Position numbers and translations under genes: made by a program
DNA from: Spirogloea muscicola
Taxonomy: Eukaryota > Streptophyta > Zygnematophyceae > Spirogloeales > Spirogloeaceae
NCBI GenBank assembly: GCA_009602725.1
Contig: WELB01000003.1
Location: 652,357-715,529, forward strand
Length of the DNA stretch: 63,173 nucleotides
Direction of reading: 5' to 3'
Part shown: in pieces, positions 11,210-22,525 of the stretch
Layout: each line of letters opens with the position of its first letter
Position numbering within the stretch: the first letter of the stretch is position 1
The notes under the pieces: generated by a model
Database searches by the model: none
What the model was told of the DNA's origin: nothing
The model's input: the letters and a program-made list of their open reading frames with translations, nothing else

Positions 11210-14200
11210 CCACCAGTTAGATCTGAGCACCACTGCCAGCACTCTCCTCAAGTCCGCAACAACAAAAACTCCTGCAGCTAAGCTGCGAGGTGGGTCTCAA
11301 CTTCTTCTCTGGAACAATTGGGTAAATATGGTGGCAGGCAATGCAGTAGCATATAGGACAGTATGAGGACGGTAGGGTCTGTACAGAATGGGATTTTCTG
11401 CCGTTTCCATCCTCGGCAGTGATGCATGAATTCACAAAAAGGCTTTGACAGTCTCCTGCATTGCTTGCTCCAGTACGCATTGTGTACACATCAAACAACA
11501 GGATCATTGATGCGGCACTGATGGTGGAGCATGAGTTGCTAGAGCAGAGAGTGGTAAAGGATTGCTGCTGTGACATGGCTCGTGTTGTTCACTTCAGAGG
11601 ATTGCACGTGCTAACAGATTGCATACACACCACAGGTAGACTGCATGGACAGGCGCAAGCAGTGGTAGTCTGTCTGAGCTCTGGCTCCGAGCTCGCGATT
11701 AGCAAGCTCTACATTAAGTTGCTTGCATGGCTTAATAGCCTTGAGCAGCACTGTCATGTTGATGCAGGGCGAATGAGTTGGTAGCTCTGTGCCTAGGACG
11801 TTTCTGACTTTTTGCCTGCTTCAGTGCAATCTACAGTTGATTCTTTGGTTGCACCTGGTAGTGCACATTACGTCAAGGTGTCTCGTTTGCAGCTGCAAGT
11901 TACTCCGACTTGCTGCTGCTAACTCGGGGTCAGTAAGCTCCCCTCCGCTGTAGTCTCGTGTATAGCTGTGTGGTTTAGGCGCCTTTCGGCACGTTGGACC
12001 TTGTCCATTCTTTTTGGGCTGGCCTTTCCCAGCCACCTTCTTAAATTGGGCGAGTTTCTTCTTTTGGGCCTTGTCCACTTTTTCCAATATTTAGGTTCAG
12101 GATTAAGGGTTCAAAAATTTTCCTTGCCTCTTTTGGCTGTGTGCTTCAGAGCTTTCTTTGGGCTGGCCTATCACAGCCACTGCTGTCAATCTGGAAGAGC
12201 AGTTTCTTAGCGCTTTCTGGCCCCTTCGACCATTGTTTGTTTTCTAGGCTGGCCAATCACAGCCTTTACTGGAAGAGTCTCTCTTCCTTGTACATACATT
12301 TGGACTGGCATCTCACATTGCCGTAAGTTGAAGAGCTGTTCCTTTTGGTAGAGCTGCTCCTTCCGACGGCATCCACTCCGACTGTGCCTGGCTGGGCGAC
12401 AAACCATGCGGAAAGAAAGGAAGATAAGAAAGCAGAAACAGCTCCAGTGTAAGGCAATGGCTGTGAGAATCAAGCTCATCAAGAGGGCTGTAACAGGCCA
12501 GCCTGGAAAGCATGGACAAGATCCAAAGGGGCCGGAAAGCGTGAAACACACAACTAAGCAAGCACCACGAAGGAAGGTCACTAAGTAACCTTTGGAAGCA
12601 GCCGCAAGTCAGAAGACTAGCTGCCGGAAGAAGTACAGCGCTTCCAAATTGACTGGTGGCTGTAAGAGGCCAGCCCAAACGAATGTACAAGGTCAACGCC
12701 GGAAAGCAGTTCCCTTCACGTTAGCCAGAGGCGGCAGCTAGAATGGCCAGCTCCCAGGCGCAAGGCATGTGCCAAGGACCGCTAAAGAGAAATAGTCAGG
12801 AGCATACGAAACACCCGCGCTAGCGAGTCAGCAGCGCTAGCGAGTCAGCGTCCTCGCCCCGCCTGCGGGACAGCGTGGATGCCTGGTCAAAAGCTCCAGC
12901 CACTGAGACCCATAAGCCCGTGCACATCGATGACCAGCGGAGCGAAGTCGTGTCATTCCGGATGTGAGTGGCCAGCCCAAAGTAGCGTACAAGGTCTAGA
13001 CAGAAAAAAGCTTCTTGATTTTAGCGCAAAGAAAAAAGGAATGCGGCTGTTGATGTTGATAAAGAGCCGCTGTGAAAGCCAGCCAGATGCATACAGGTGT
13101 TCATGACGGAGCTACAGGCTAGGCAGCCAGGGCGCTCTTAGTACCCCCCTGTCGGCAGTAGGAAGTCAGATGAGCTGAGAGGAGGGAGAGCAACCCCGCT
13201 GCGAAAAGCGGAGGCTGCTGCAAGGGCGCGACTGGCCCGGCGATGCAAACAAGCGCCTGGGACGGCTGTAGGGACATAGATAACCGCATGCGGTAGCAGG
13301 ACACAGGACCCGAAGGCACCGAGCCTCCAGGAAGTGCTGCACAACGCCGGGTGGTGGTCCTTTGTTAGCACTCCAACTCCTTCAGACCTTGTCCATTCTT
13401 TTGGGCTGGCCTCTCCCAGCCACCAGTTAATCTGGCCGCGCTTGCTTTGTACTTGTGCAGAAAGGAGCGGCACTACCCCAGGGAACCAATTTTAGCCGTG
13501 CGCATGTACATGTACAAGTAGGGCGCTCCAGAAAACTCTGGTAGAGATATATGTGCTCACTCGCGGGTACTGAGAGTCCCCCTCAGGTGTGCCGTTTCGG
13601 ATGTGCTCATGCAAATATCTCTTATCGTTGTGTAACTGTTGAATTGGGCTCGGCTAGCTGGTGAATTCATACACCTGGCAGTGTGGTACTTGACATGAGA
13701 AAGCAATCATAAGCGCAACTATCTGAGGCACAGTTCCTTCTTTACGCCCTCGCCCCCATTGGCCTTCTCCTCAAGGACACGGTGAATTGTGAGCAGCCTC
13801 ATGCACCCCCTAGTCTTCAAGGTGGTTGGCCAAATCCAGAAGGCCCGGGGCAAGTCAGAAGGTTGCAACTTGTGTAACGGTCATCAGAGCTGGACAGCTT
13901 CAGCAGCTGGAAAATTGTGTATCGAGTCATCAAGTAGGTAGAACATGGACACCTTTCAGGCGGCTTAAGCAAAGCCTGTTGCAAGTCTCGAAATGCCAAT
14001 CAACAGTAACACATCACCCATTCTTTAAGGTCCACCTATACACAGCCATACATATACACAGCAATATCTGAATCTTAATCGATAACAATCTGATCCAGGT
14101 CCTCAGATAAGCAAGCACGCTTGCACGTGCATGCTTGACAGAAGCAAGTGAAGACAAGGTACTTGGAGACACGAGCCAGATTGCAGAGCTGTCCACAAGT

Positions 14201-14230
14201 ACACTACCAGTCTCGTATAGCAAGAAATAC
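11210..14230. repeat. Repeat-rich intergenic block with many hairpin modules
   Basis: 11210-11880 is probably the 3' UTR and downstream flank of the SelD gene; nothing else is recognised there. From about 11890 to 13110 the hairpin family is dense: plus-orientation copies near 12012-12035, 12169-12190, 12246-12265 and 12304-12325, and minus-orientation copies near 12480-12510 and 12640-12690. One more full plus copy lies at 13388-13446. The reverse strand at about 13140-13300 reads as a decayed retroelement C-terminus (RASRALAAASAF). A direct repeat of GCTAGCGAGTCAGC sits at 12820-12850. From 13460 to 14230 nothing is recognised apart from sequence that looks like an intron flank of the SLU7 fragment. 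Confidence 0.65.
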
Positions 14231-14483
14231 CTTCTCAGTGAGCTTCTTCAGCTGCTGTTCCTTTTGATACTTCTGCCGGGCCTCATCACGCAGTTCATAA
14301 GAGTCAATGACTCTGGAATAAGCTGCTGCGTCGTACCCATTCCATCTATCTCTCTTTCCCTCAAAATTGAGCTCAAATTGCTCAAGCTTCTCATCAGGAG
14401 CAATGTGCTTGTTGGTGTGCTTCGCATCCACCTTCCTTGGCCTCTCCATGCAACCCTTCACATCGTGTGTCAAGGCGCCGCAG
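14231..14483 (-). pseudogene. SLU7: Captured single exon of splicing factor SLU7
   Basis: Reading the reverse strand from 14483 to 14231 gives an 84-codon open exon with an AG acceptor on one side and a GT donor on the other. It encodes the second half of the SLU7 zinc knuckle (CGALTHDVKGC), then ERPRKVDAKHTNKHIAPDE and GKRDRWNGYD, which are diagnostic of SLU7, a second-step pre-mRNA splicing factor. No other SLU7 exon was found within several kb on either side. Intron sequence flanks the exon, so this is a genomic fragment and not a retrocopy. The neighbouring DNA holds an inverted partial copy. I call it a displaced gene fragment; a gene with very long introns is the alternative. Confidence 0.75.
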
Positions 14484-14683
14484 CTAGTATGGGCCAAGAA
14501 GGACAGAAGTAAGGTGACATGAGAAGAACACAAGTTTCTGAGAAATACACAGAAAAATACATCACGTGATCCTGCTTGACACCTTGCTATGAGACCTAAA
14601 TATCATGTCACCTTACTTCTGTCCTCCTTGGCCCATACTAGCTGCGGCGCCATGACACACGATGTGAAGGTTGCATGGAGAGG
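14441..14683. repeat. Inverted repeat made from the SLU7 exon start
   Basis: The left arm 14441-14520 and the right arm 14605-14683 are reverse complements over about 80 bp, with roughly two mismatches and one single-base indel, around an 84-bp loop. Each arm carries the intron-exon junction and the zinc-knuckle codons of SLU7. The right arm lost one G in the GGGTTGC codons, so its reading frame is broken after DVK. A transcript across this block would fold into a long hairpin. Confidence 0.85.
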
Positions 14684-16891
14684 TCCATTCGACATGAGAA
14701 TGACATTCCCTAGCAATCGACACTGTATGGCACGACATAGGGTCGCGAGAGCGGCATCTCCAACCCGCTTCGGTCTGAAATTATACATTTCAATCCGGCT
14801 CGGCGTCGGAGCACCATCAGATCCGGCGCCAGCGCCTCGCCCATTGATCAACGGTGCGTAGGCTCATCCGCCGCCCGTGGAACCAGTGCCTCGGCGTGCA
14901 GCGCATTGTCCTCTTGCCGCCTGCACCACACAAAGCCCCTGATTTATTAGGCCGAGAAAGCTCACGAAAGCACGTCGAAGGCGCGATATGCCTCGATGAG
15001 CCGTGAGGCACCGGCTGGGCAATGGGTAGGTAGTGGTAGCAGCGAGTCTCGGGCAACACTGCCCTTGAGGTCGGGGACCCAAATGGGCCAAATGGCCCAC
15101 CCCAACAAACAATGTCTTTCTTTCTCTGACCAAGCATAACGGAATTTCGTGTATCTGAAACAAACGGAGGCCAAATGGCCAAGTACAAAGGCAAGCACAT
15201 CTTGAGACCTACATATACTACAGTAGATTGACCCGCTCAGTAACCACGGGTCAAAACATAAAGGTCGCTAACCGATGCCTGAATACTAGATGGCAGATAC
15301 GAAGCTCTTCTGCCACCAACTAGAGCTCGCCCAGCTTTCTGGTGCGAAGCATTAGCCTGAGCACGCTGCAAACAGGCCGAAACTCGTCGTCGCAGAAAGG
15401 GTGTGGAGGGCCGGGGGCCGAGCAGTTCGCTCGGTTCAGTCTCTCCCTTTCGCTGTCGCCAACCTTTGCCGCCGCCGCTGCCGCTGCCGCTGCCGCTGCC
15501 GCCGCCGCCGCTGCTGTTGCTGCTGCCCAGTAAGCGTAGCGCGCGCGTCAAGGCCCACGCCAAGAAGCCGTGGGCACAGGCACAGGACGCAAACCCGCAG
15601 AGAGCCTTACCCCGAGGAGCCCCGCATCCGGTCGAGTCAGACCGGGCGCACACTTGATAAGCCGCGAATACCGCGACCTTGTGCGACCTCCAAGCCTAAC
15701 CTTGGTTGTTAGGAAAGTTCTCAACGTGTCTGCACGAGCGATTCTCATGGTGTGACTGCACTTTACGAGCATCCTGAGGTTGCTTGTTTGCATCTTGCCT
15801 TTGTTATTGCGTTTCGTGGGAGTTTGTCCTTCGGACATTTTCCGGCACGGACCGGTTACCTGGGTTAGTGCCTGAAACGTCGCTATTACTGTCACTACAT
15901 TGATCCAAGGTTACTGTTCTATTCTTCGATCCATTACTGTTTCTTTTGAAACCCTCTCTGAGGGTACTATTGGGCTCGTTCCTGTCTCTTGTTCACATAC
16001 TTTGCTTGTAAAGTGTCCTTCGACTTGTTTACTGAACATTTTTATTCCCAACATTTCAATCAAAACATTTCAGGGAAACTGGTGGCGGGAAACTGTCCCC
16101 ATCCTTTGCAACAGCTATTTGCCTGAACACTGTATTGGCTTGATGGGGCCTCCCTCTCACTCCATGCGCACCGCACGCCTTCTCTATTCTCTCCTCATTC
16201 AAACAAACAGCCCAACAGAGCCACCGACAGAGCCACTTCCCTCACCGACAGAGCCACCCTAATTCCCACACCCAGCACCGCGGGGAGCAGCACGCTGTCG
16301 GGCGGCCCTTCACACCTCATCGACAAACGACAGTTTCCCGCCACCGCAAGGGCCCCACCGGGAGCCCCCCACTTCACCTTAAGCGCCACGTAAATCCTGA
16401 TCTTTCCCTTTTGGTACTAATGTGGGTACTGTCACCCTGTCACCTTATGTCCCTCCGTTATTTGGGCCTTTCTAACCATTGTCAACTCTTTTCGGGCTGG
16501 CTTCTCACAGCCCTTGCCCTCATTGGGAGAGCCACCTTTGTGACCTTGGGCACCTTAGTTTAGGTCTCCAAATTATGTAGCCTGGTTAAGTATAAACTGG
16601 ACTCTGCCTGGACAATGTGTTGGCTTGAATTGGCCTCCCTTTCATTTCATGCGCTCCGCGCGCCTTCCTTCTCTTTCGGCTGCCATCTCCATTTACCACC
16701 TCCTTCTGGACAACCATTTGTCCTCTCTTCATCTTAGATCTCAGAAGAAGGGCTCGCCCATTGAGGATAGGGGCTGGAAAAAGCCAGCCCAGAAAAGAAT
16801 GAACAAAGGAGGAGAAGGGGCCAGGGGAAGCACTAAAAGAAAACAAGCACAGAAAGAAATTAAGCAGCTACGAAGCACTCAGTCACCCCTG
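14684..16891. other. Non-coding stretch with GC-rich low-complexity and repeat pieces
   Basis: No gene is supported. A copy of the GGCCA-n-TGGCCAAGTAC repeat lies at 15169-15200. Between 15400 and 15660 a (GCC/GCT)n tract creates long overlapping open frames on both strands with Gly/Ser-, Pro- or Ala-rich products; these look compositional. At 16200-16260 the phrase ACAGAGCCACC is repeated. A hairpin module occurs at 16492-16535 (plus) and its complement at about 16765-16800. Confidence 0.55.
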
Positions 16892-17566
16892 CTAAGCAGC
16901 CTCAGGTCGGAGAAGCTGGGTTCCTGGAAGCGGGTCCCCTGGCCAAAGCCAGAGGCAGCAGCGAGGGCTCTTCCGGCACGCAGGTGCAACATGCGGGCCA
17001 TAGACCTCTGCAGCGGAGACGGCCAAGCGCATGCGGTACACCAGCGCCAGCGACCCGGCTGCATGGAAGTCCACCGGCTCCCCATGGAAGCGGCGGACGA
17101 TGGCGTGACGGGAGAGCTGGTTGAGCAGCTCGAGCCACCGAGCGCCCAACTCCCCGTGCGTGTCACTGGCGAGCGGGAACAACTCGTCTTCCCGCGGGTG
17201 ATCTGCGTATTTGAGCTCCTTGGCCCGAGCGGCGCAGGCTACCGCATACCCAGCACACTGGGCAGGGTGTGAGCGGTCATAGGGGTCAGTGGTTACCACG
17301 TCAAGGATAAGACGTGGCCCGCCTGCTGGTGGGGTGGCCACCAGGTCGACGCGACGAGCGTGGAGACCGTCGGCCAGTTGCTGGAGCGGCATGACGTCGG
17401 AGTTCTTGGCTGCCACCGAGAAGCCAGCCTCCACAAGGATGCCATGTATCGCATCCCCGAGGCGGTCGTGGGTCGCTGTCTGCTCTCCGCCACGGGAAGA
17501 GCGCATAACATGGGCGGCCAGCTCCCCAGGCTCGGCCCCTCGCTCGCCACATTCGCATTGACGCAC
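16892..17566 (-). mobile_element. Retroelement 3' ORF fragment: zinc finger plus restriction-like endonuclease
   Basis: The reverse strand is open for 224 codons. It starts with a Cys/His-rich segment (QCECGERG...AAHV), then a region with the spacing of restriction-like endonucleases of non-LTR retrotransposons: THDRLGDAIHGILVEAG, RRVDLVATPP, PRLILDVVTTDP and AKELKYADHP. It ends in LVYRMRLAVSAAEV. The reverse transcriptase that should lie upstream is absent or out of frame beyond 17566, so this is a 5'-truncated copy. A second copy is at 39940-40330 and several shorter ones are scattered. This tail commonly sits next to the hairpin modules, which suggests they belong to the same element's 3' end. 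The endonuclease class is inferred from motif order only. Confidence 0.6.
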
Positions 17567-18171
17567 ACCCTGGAGTCATGGCGGCGGCAGGCGCAGGAGC
17601 CGGTGGACGGCACTGCGAAATACCTCGTCCGGGAGGGTGAGGGCGTCGTTGAGGGGGAGGGCCTGGAGCCACGCCGCTGCCCCCGGGGAAGAGGCCGAGT
17701 GGAGGTCGTGCGCGCCCGCGCAGGTCGGCCTCTGGGAGCTGCTGCGAGGCGGTGGTGAAGGCCGCCTTGTCCATCCTGCGAGAAGCGCGCTTGGACGCGC
17801 AGGTCGGCGGTGTGCGCGAGGTGCTCAGAAGAAGTGGCTCTCCCAATGGGGGCAAGGGCTGTGAGAAGCCAGCCCGAAAAGAATTGACAAGGTTCGAAGG
17901 GGCCAAAGTACGAGCTAAGCAGCGACTGCGGGGCCTGAAGAGGTTATGGCAGAACGGGGGAGGATGGACCGCTTAGTAGTTACGAGTGAGGAGCCTCACA
18001 TCCGACAGACTAGCTGCCGGTAAACTATCCCCCTGACGAAAGGAGACGGCCTTTCTCTCAGAGGAGACGGCCTTTCTCTCTCGTTGGTGCATGCACACAT
18101 GCCTTCTTGTGAAAGGCGCGCGCGGTTCGTATGAAACGAAAGGGAGGCCAATTTAAGCCAACACGCGGACA
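17567..18171. repeat. Hairpin-module DNA upstream of the PP2-A10-like gene
   Basis: Minus-orientation modules lie at about 17850-17880. They are followed by the recurring unit TTACGAGTGAGGAGCCTCA (17978-17996) and GACAGACTAGCTGCCGG (18005-18021). That pair also occurs near 28595, 28985 and 39890 and, diverged, near 20920. The sequence from 17570 to 17760 continues the GC-rich retroelement sequence out of frame. A short direct duplication of GGAGACGGCCTTTCTCTC occurs at 18043-18080. Confidence 0.6.
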
Positions 18172-19554
18172 ATGCATCGGCCTGCTTTGGCCGCCCGTTT
18201 AGTTCATGCGCGCGCCGTCTCCCCTAGCGGCGGGCCACCGGATGGCGCAGCCGCGCGGCGGGACGGCGATGGCGGCCGCCGCGGCCGCCGCCGCCCNNNN
18301 NNNNNNNNNNNNNNNNNNNNNNNNNNNNNNNNNNNNNNNNNNNNNNNNNNNNNNNNNNNNNNNNNNNNNNNNNNNNNNNNNNNNNNNNNNNNNNNNNNNN
18401 NNNNNNNNNNNNNNNNNNNNNNNNNNNNNNNNNNNNNNNNNNNNNNNNNNNNNNNNNNNNNNNNNNNNNNNNNNNNNNNNNNNNNNNNNNNNNNNNNNNN
18501 NNNNNNNNNNNNNNNNNNNNNNNNNNNNNNNNNNNNNNNNNNNNNNNNNNNNNNNNNNNNNNNNNNNNNNNNNNNCCTGAGAGCGCTCGGCGCCGGTGGC
18601 GACGCGGCGACGGCAGCCAGCGGCCGGGAAGTCGCCCAAAAGGGCGGCGGCGGAGGCGGCGGCGGCCAAGGGCAAGGCGGGGAGGCAGCGGTGGCGGCGG
18701 TGTGGCTGGAGGTGGCGGCGAGCGAGCGCGGGCGCGCGGTGCTGCGGGAGTGCGTGGAGGCGATGGTGGGCACCGCCGTCGGCGTGTGGGTGGACAAGAC
18801 GTCCCACCTGAGCCTCGCCGACGACGTGGTCGCGTCCGTCACGCGGCGCCGCCACCGCGGCCCGCTGCGCCACCTGCTCACCGCCGTTGCCGCCGGCGCC
18901 GCCGAGTCCCTCGTCCGCACCTCCCACGACGTCCTCACGCAGCCGAGCCAACAGCGGGCCGCGCCGTCGCCCGCCCACCACCCAGTTGGTGATGACGGCG
19001 CTGCCGTCACGGCCTCCCCGGCATCGCTCTGCAAGGGGCCCCGCGGCCAGCTCGTGCAGCCGCAGGCTCTGTTCCAGGACGACGATGAGGCCGCCGCTGC
19101 CATGGCCAAGCCGGACCGCGCCTCTCTGAAGCAGAATCTGGCGACCACCCCGGCTCAGGGCGTCCTGGTTCCCTCGCCGGCAGCTGGCTTCGCCCTCCTC
19201 GGTCAGCTGGGGGCCGGCAGAGGCGGTGATGGCGGCGTGACGGCCGGCCTCGTGGCCGCAGTCTGGCAGCTCGTGACAGCACCCAACGGTCGGCAGCTCG
19301 TGCTCGATGTCTCTGGCGCTATGGCCGCGCAGGCGATGCGAGCGTTTGTCCTGGTTTGTGCAGAGAACCTCCGGTCCAAGCCGGCCGCTAAGGCCTCCAC
19401 TCTTGTACATAGCGGGCAGCCGGCGCTTCCGGTCCTTCTGCCGCACCATGTGGCAGTGGTGGCGGGCCGCGCCCTGGTCGCCACATCCGTGTGCCTCGCC
19501 ATCTGCCTTCACATGCTCCTGGGCACCAGCTCCTTTGCCGGCATCCACTCCTGA
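18172..19554 (+). CDS. PHLOEM PROTEIN 2-LIKE A10-type membrane protein (tentative)
   Basis: A long GC-rich frame runs from ATG 18172 to a TGA at 19552 and is broken by a 279-base run of N (18297-18575), so the length (about 460 residues) depends on the gap being sized correctly. The clearest similarity is to the plant PP2-A10-like family. The segment VGTAVGVWVDKTSH, then a basic R-rich stretch, ESLVRTSHDVL and later NGRQLVLDVSGAMAAQAMRAF follows that family's conserved order (LDKT, LVRTSH.VL, NR.FVLDVTG). The C-terminus has a hydrophobic stretch (VAVVAGRALVATSVCLAICL) that could span a membrane. Molecular function of this family is unknown. The N-terminal part is Ala/Gly-rich low complexity. 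Intronless, unlike its neighbours. Confidence 0.5.
   Translation: MHRPALAARLVHARAVSPSGGPPDGAAARRDGDGGRRGRRRXXXXXXXXXXXXXXXXXXXXXXXXXXXXXXXXXXXXXXXXXXXXXXXXXXXXXXXXXXXXXXXXXXXXXXXXXXXXXXXXXXXXXXXXXXXXXXLRALGAGGDAATAASGREVAQKGGGGGGGGQGQGGEAAVAAVWLEVAASERGRAVLRECVEAMVGTAVGVWVDKTSHLSLADDVVASVTRRRHRGPLRHLLTAVAAGAAESLVRTSHDVLTQPSQQRAAPSPAHHPVGDDGAAVTASPASLCKGPRGQLVQPQALFQDDDEAAAAMAKPDRASLKQNLATTPAQGVLVPSPAAGFALLGQLGAGRGGDGGVTAGLVAAVWQLVTAPNGRQLVLDVSGAMAAQAMRAFVLVCAENLRSKPAAKASTLVHSGQPALPVLLPHHVAVVAGRALVATSVCLAICLHMLLGTSSFAGIHS
18297..18575. other. Assembly gap (279 N)
   Basis: A run of undetermined bases inside the N-terminal part of the PP2-A10-like frame. The flanks are (GCC)n and GGC-rich, which probably stopped the assembly. 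Confidence 0.99.
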
Positions 19555-22525
19555 TGACAGCACTGCCGCCGTTGCCTTCTTCCTTGATAGTCTGGTAAGC
19601 CTTCAGGGTGCAGGCTGGCATTGTGACAAGAAACACCTGTGTACAATCCTGCTGTGTGATATATACCAGACTATCACCTTTACTGAGATCTTCTTTTGGA
19701 CTCAGCCAGTGGCACGTGACAGTCTGTGACATTCTTGCAAAGCGCTGTGCAGGCTATGCTGCAGTACGACGATGGACTGCTCCCTGCAGCATGTCCAACT
19801 CACATTTCATTTGTTGCGGAGCTCCGTCTGCTGCTAGTTGATAAGGAGCTGGCAAATAGCTTGATTGCACTAGGCCATTAGTTGTTGCCTCTCCCTGTGG
19901 CAGGTTGGCATTGAAGTCCCTTCTTAGTAGCTAGGTCTTGATTCTTGGGCAAAGCAGTCCATGATGCCAATCTAGGAAGGCGCATGCTGTTCTTGCTGGT
20001 AGTCCACTATGATGCATTTATTGGCATCATGTGCTGTACATTAGACAGAGTTGTATTCAAGGGCCGAAAGGCGGTAATACCACACAGCAATGCAAGTGAC
20101 TACAATGAATGGGAGCTCCATTACCCCTAGTCAGCAGGCGCAAGTCGGAGTAAGTTGCAGCTGGAAGAGAGGGGCGCAGTGCGCATGGAATGGAAGGGAG
20201 GCCAAATACTGTTCAGGCAGAAGCTAGTGCACAGAAATGGGGCTACATAAATTGAAGTCCTATGCCAGGGGGTGCTAAGGTAATAGTGTGACGTTAGTAC
20301 CCATGAGTGAGCCTACAAACTCGACAGGGTCACCCCAGCGGAAGGCAGAAGCGGCAGCTGAAGCTGGGAAGTGCACCGCACGAGCCTGCGAACACTGGAA
20401 GAAAGTGGCTCTCTCAAAGGGGGCGAGGGCTGTGAAAAGCGTAGAATGACTCTTCCCGTAGAGGGCGATGGCTGTAATCGGCCAGCCCAGGAAAGAAAAT
20501 GAACAAAGTTCAAAGGGGCCAGAAAAGCATTGAAGCACACAGCGACCCAAGTGGCCACTGGATGCTCAGTATCCTCTGTTGAGCGTTCTTCTGTTGAGCA
20601 GCCGCAGGTGTCGGAGAAACTAGTCTTTGGATAGCGGGTCCCGTGGCTGTAGCCAGAGTCTGTAGCCAAAGAGGGGGCCGAAGAGCGAGTCCAAAGCGCG
20701 TCCAAATGGACTCGTGGCTGTGAGAGGCCAGCCCAAAAGGAGTGGCTCTCCCAATGGGGGCGAGGGCTGTGAAAAGCCAGCCCGAAGAGAATTGACAAAA
20801 GGTTCGAAGGGGCCAAATGACGGAGGAGGGCGGCTCGCCCATAGAAAAGAGGGGCTAGCAAAGGGGCCTCAAACGCTATGGCAGAACGGGTGGACGATGG
20901 ACCACTCAAAAGCGAAGAGAGGAGCCTCATACCCGACAGGACAGCTGCCGAAGGAATGTGACAAGGTCTAGCCCGAAAGGTCAAGCGCGGCCAGATTAAC
21001 TGGTGGCTGGGAGAGGCCAGCCCAAAGGAATGGACAAGGTCTGGAAGGAGACGGAGAGCCGCATGCTGAAGGTGGCGAGGGGGGTCACGACGAGCCCGGA
21101 GAGCTGCCACGTGGCGCCTGAGGCGTGGTGGGTTTGGGGCTGACGGCCCCCCTACAGGGGGCGACGGGGGTGCTGCCGTCACCGCCTGCTTGATCAGCTG
21201 ACGCTGACGCGGCTTGCGGGGAGCCACCGCGGCCTCCTGCGCACCCCCACGTCCTGCGAAGGCGCGCCCCGGGCGCCTTAACCGGCACTTAGACAGGCCC
21301 CTAACCGGCCATTGAGGCCCTTTACGGCCCCCTCCCGCCACCTAACCACCCTGTTACTGTCACTAACGAGCGCATCACGGGGAAGGGGGTTTCGTGGCTC
21401 TGCTTCGAGCCATCACCAATTCACCTCATCGGGAACGGCTCGGCACCCCGATGGCGTCGCTTCTCGAAGGCCGCGGTAACGCACTTCCATCAAGAGGGGA
21501 CCCGCCCTAACCGCCGCGCCGCGCCCCGCCCCCGCCAGCAGTCGCAGCGTAGTCGCCGCCCCCGGCGACGGGCCGGACCCCCGCCGCCATCGCCGCCGCG
21601 CTTCCCGGCGCGCTTCCCGCCGCTCTCCCCGGCGCGCTTCCTGCCGCGCTTCTCGGCGCGCCCTATGCGCCGCGCATGCGCTGCCTTCCCATCCGGCGTC
21701 GCCGGCTCGCCTCGTTGAGCTTCGCTGCGGCGCCATCCGTCGAGCAGCGGCCCGCCGCCGCCGCCGCCGCCGCCGCCNAGGTAGAGGACGTGCTGGGAGC
21801 CCCCGCCGCCAGCCAAGGCCGCCGCCCCGTGAGTGCCGCCAAGGCTATGTCATCCCGCCATGACCTGCTGCCGGTCGTCTATAATTTTGTGAGGCTCCGG
21901 TGAACTAATGACATGCATGCGTCAGAGACCTCGTAGCAGCGGTGCTGAACAGACTATATTATTGCGTGAGCGGGACGGGCTGCCCTCGAGGCGAGTCGCC
22001 TGGCGGTGGCGCGCGCATGACGGCCACGCCTGACTGCCTGTCAGCATGCAGGCGGCCATGGCTGTTGCCCCGATGCCCTCCAGTGTCCGACGCACTGCTT
22101 CCGATGCTCTGTGTGCATATCTGACCTGTGGCAATTTCGGCTGTTGTACGGCCGCAGGCGCTGTCGGCTCCTGCAACAGCAGCTCAGGTTCCAGCAGGCG
22201 CTTGTTGTGTCATATGCTCGAGTGAATTAGGAGAGGACGTCGCCAGCTGCTTCTTGCGCCGGTATGCATAGACGGTCATGCTTGCCCCAGCTTATTCTTC
22301 TCAGAGATGACCACAGAGTTGTTGAGCTTTTTCCAGTTATCGAGTCAATTCACGAGATGCCAATCGCTCACTGTGAGATAAGTGACTCAGGGGCAATTGT
22401 TTTGGACATGGAGGACTCTAAGCCACATTTAGCATCTCTGTACTGTTTTACACCCTCGCCTTTGCGTAGTGTCAGATTGTTAGCAATAAATGGTTGCTGA
22501 GATTGTTTGCCGCCTGCCAGCGGCA
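19555..22525. repeat. Intergenic repeats, then a likely promoter and 5' UTR
   Basis: 19555-20120 holds no recognised gene. 20130-21060 is a run of minus-orientation hairpin modules (near 20405, 20475, 20725, 20765 and 21000-21045), with a decayed retroelement tail on the reverse strand at about 20330-20400. 21450-21830 is very GC-rich with a (GCC)n run at 21754-21777 and one N (21778). A strong donor (GTGAGT at 21829) together with the acceptor CTGCCAG ending at 22520 suggests a 5' UTR intron for the DUF1644 gene; this is inference from splice-site quality. Confidence 0.5.

Noticed and set aside
15237-15657. Gly/Ser-rich and Pro-rich frames
   Set aside because: Overlapping frames from a (GCC)n tract with no conserved motif.
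17293-17906. Host gene encoding an Arg/Pro-rich protein on the reverse strand
   Set aside because: It overlaps the retroelement endonuclease fragment in other frames and shows no family motif.
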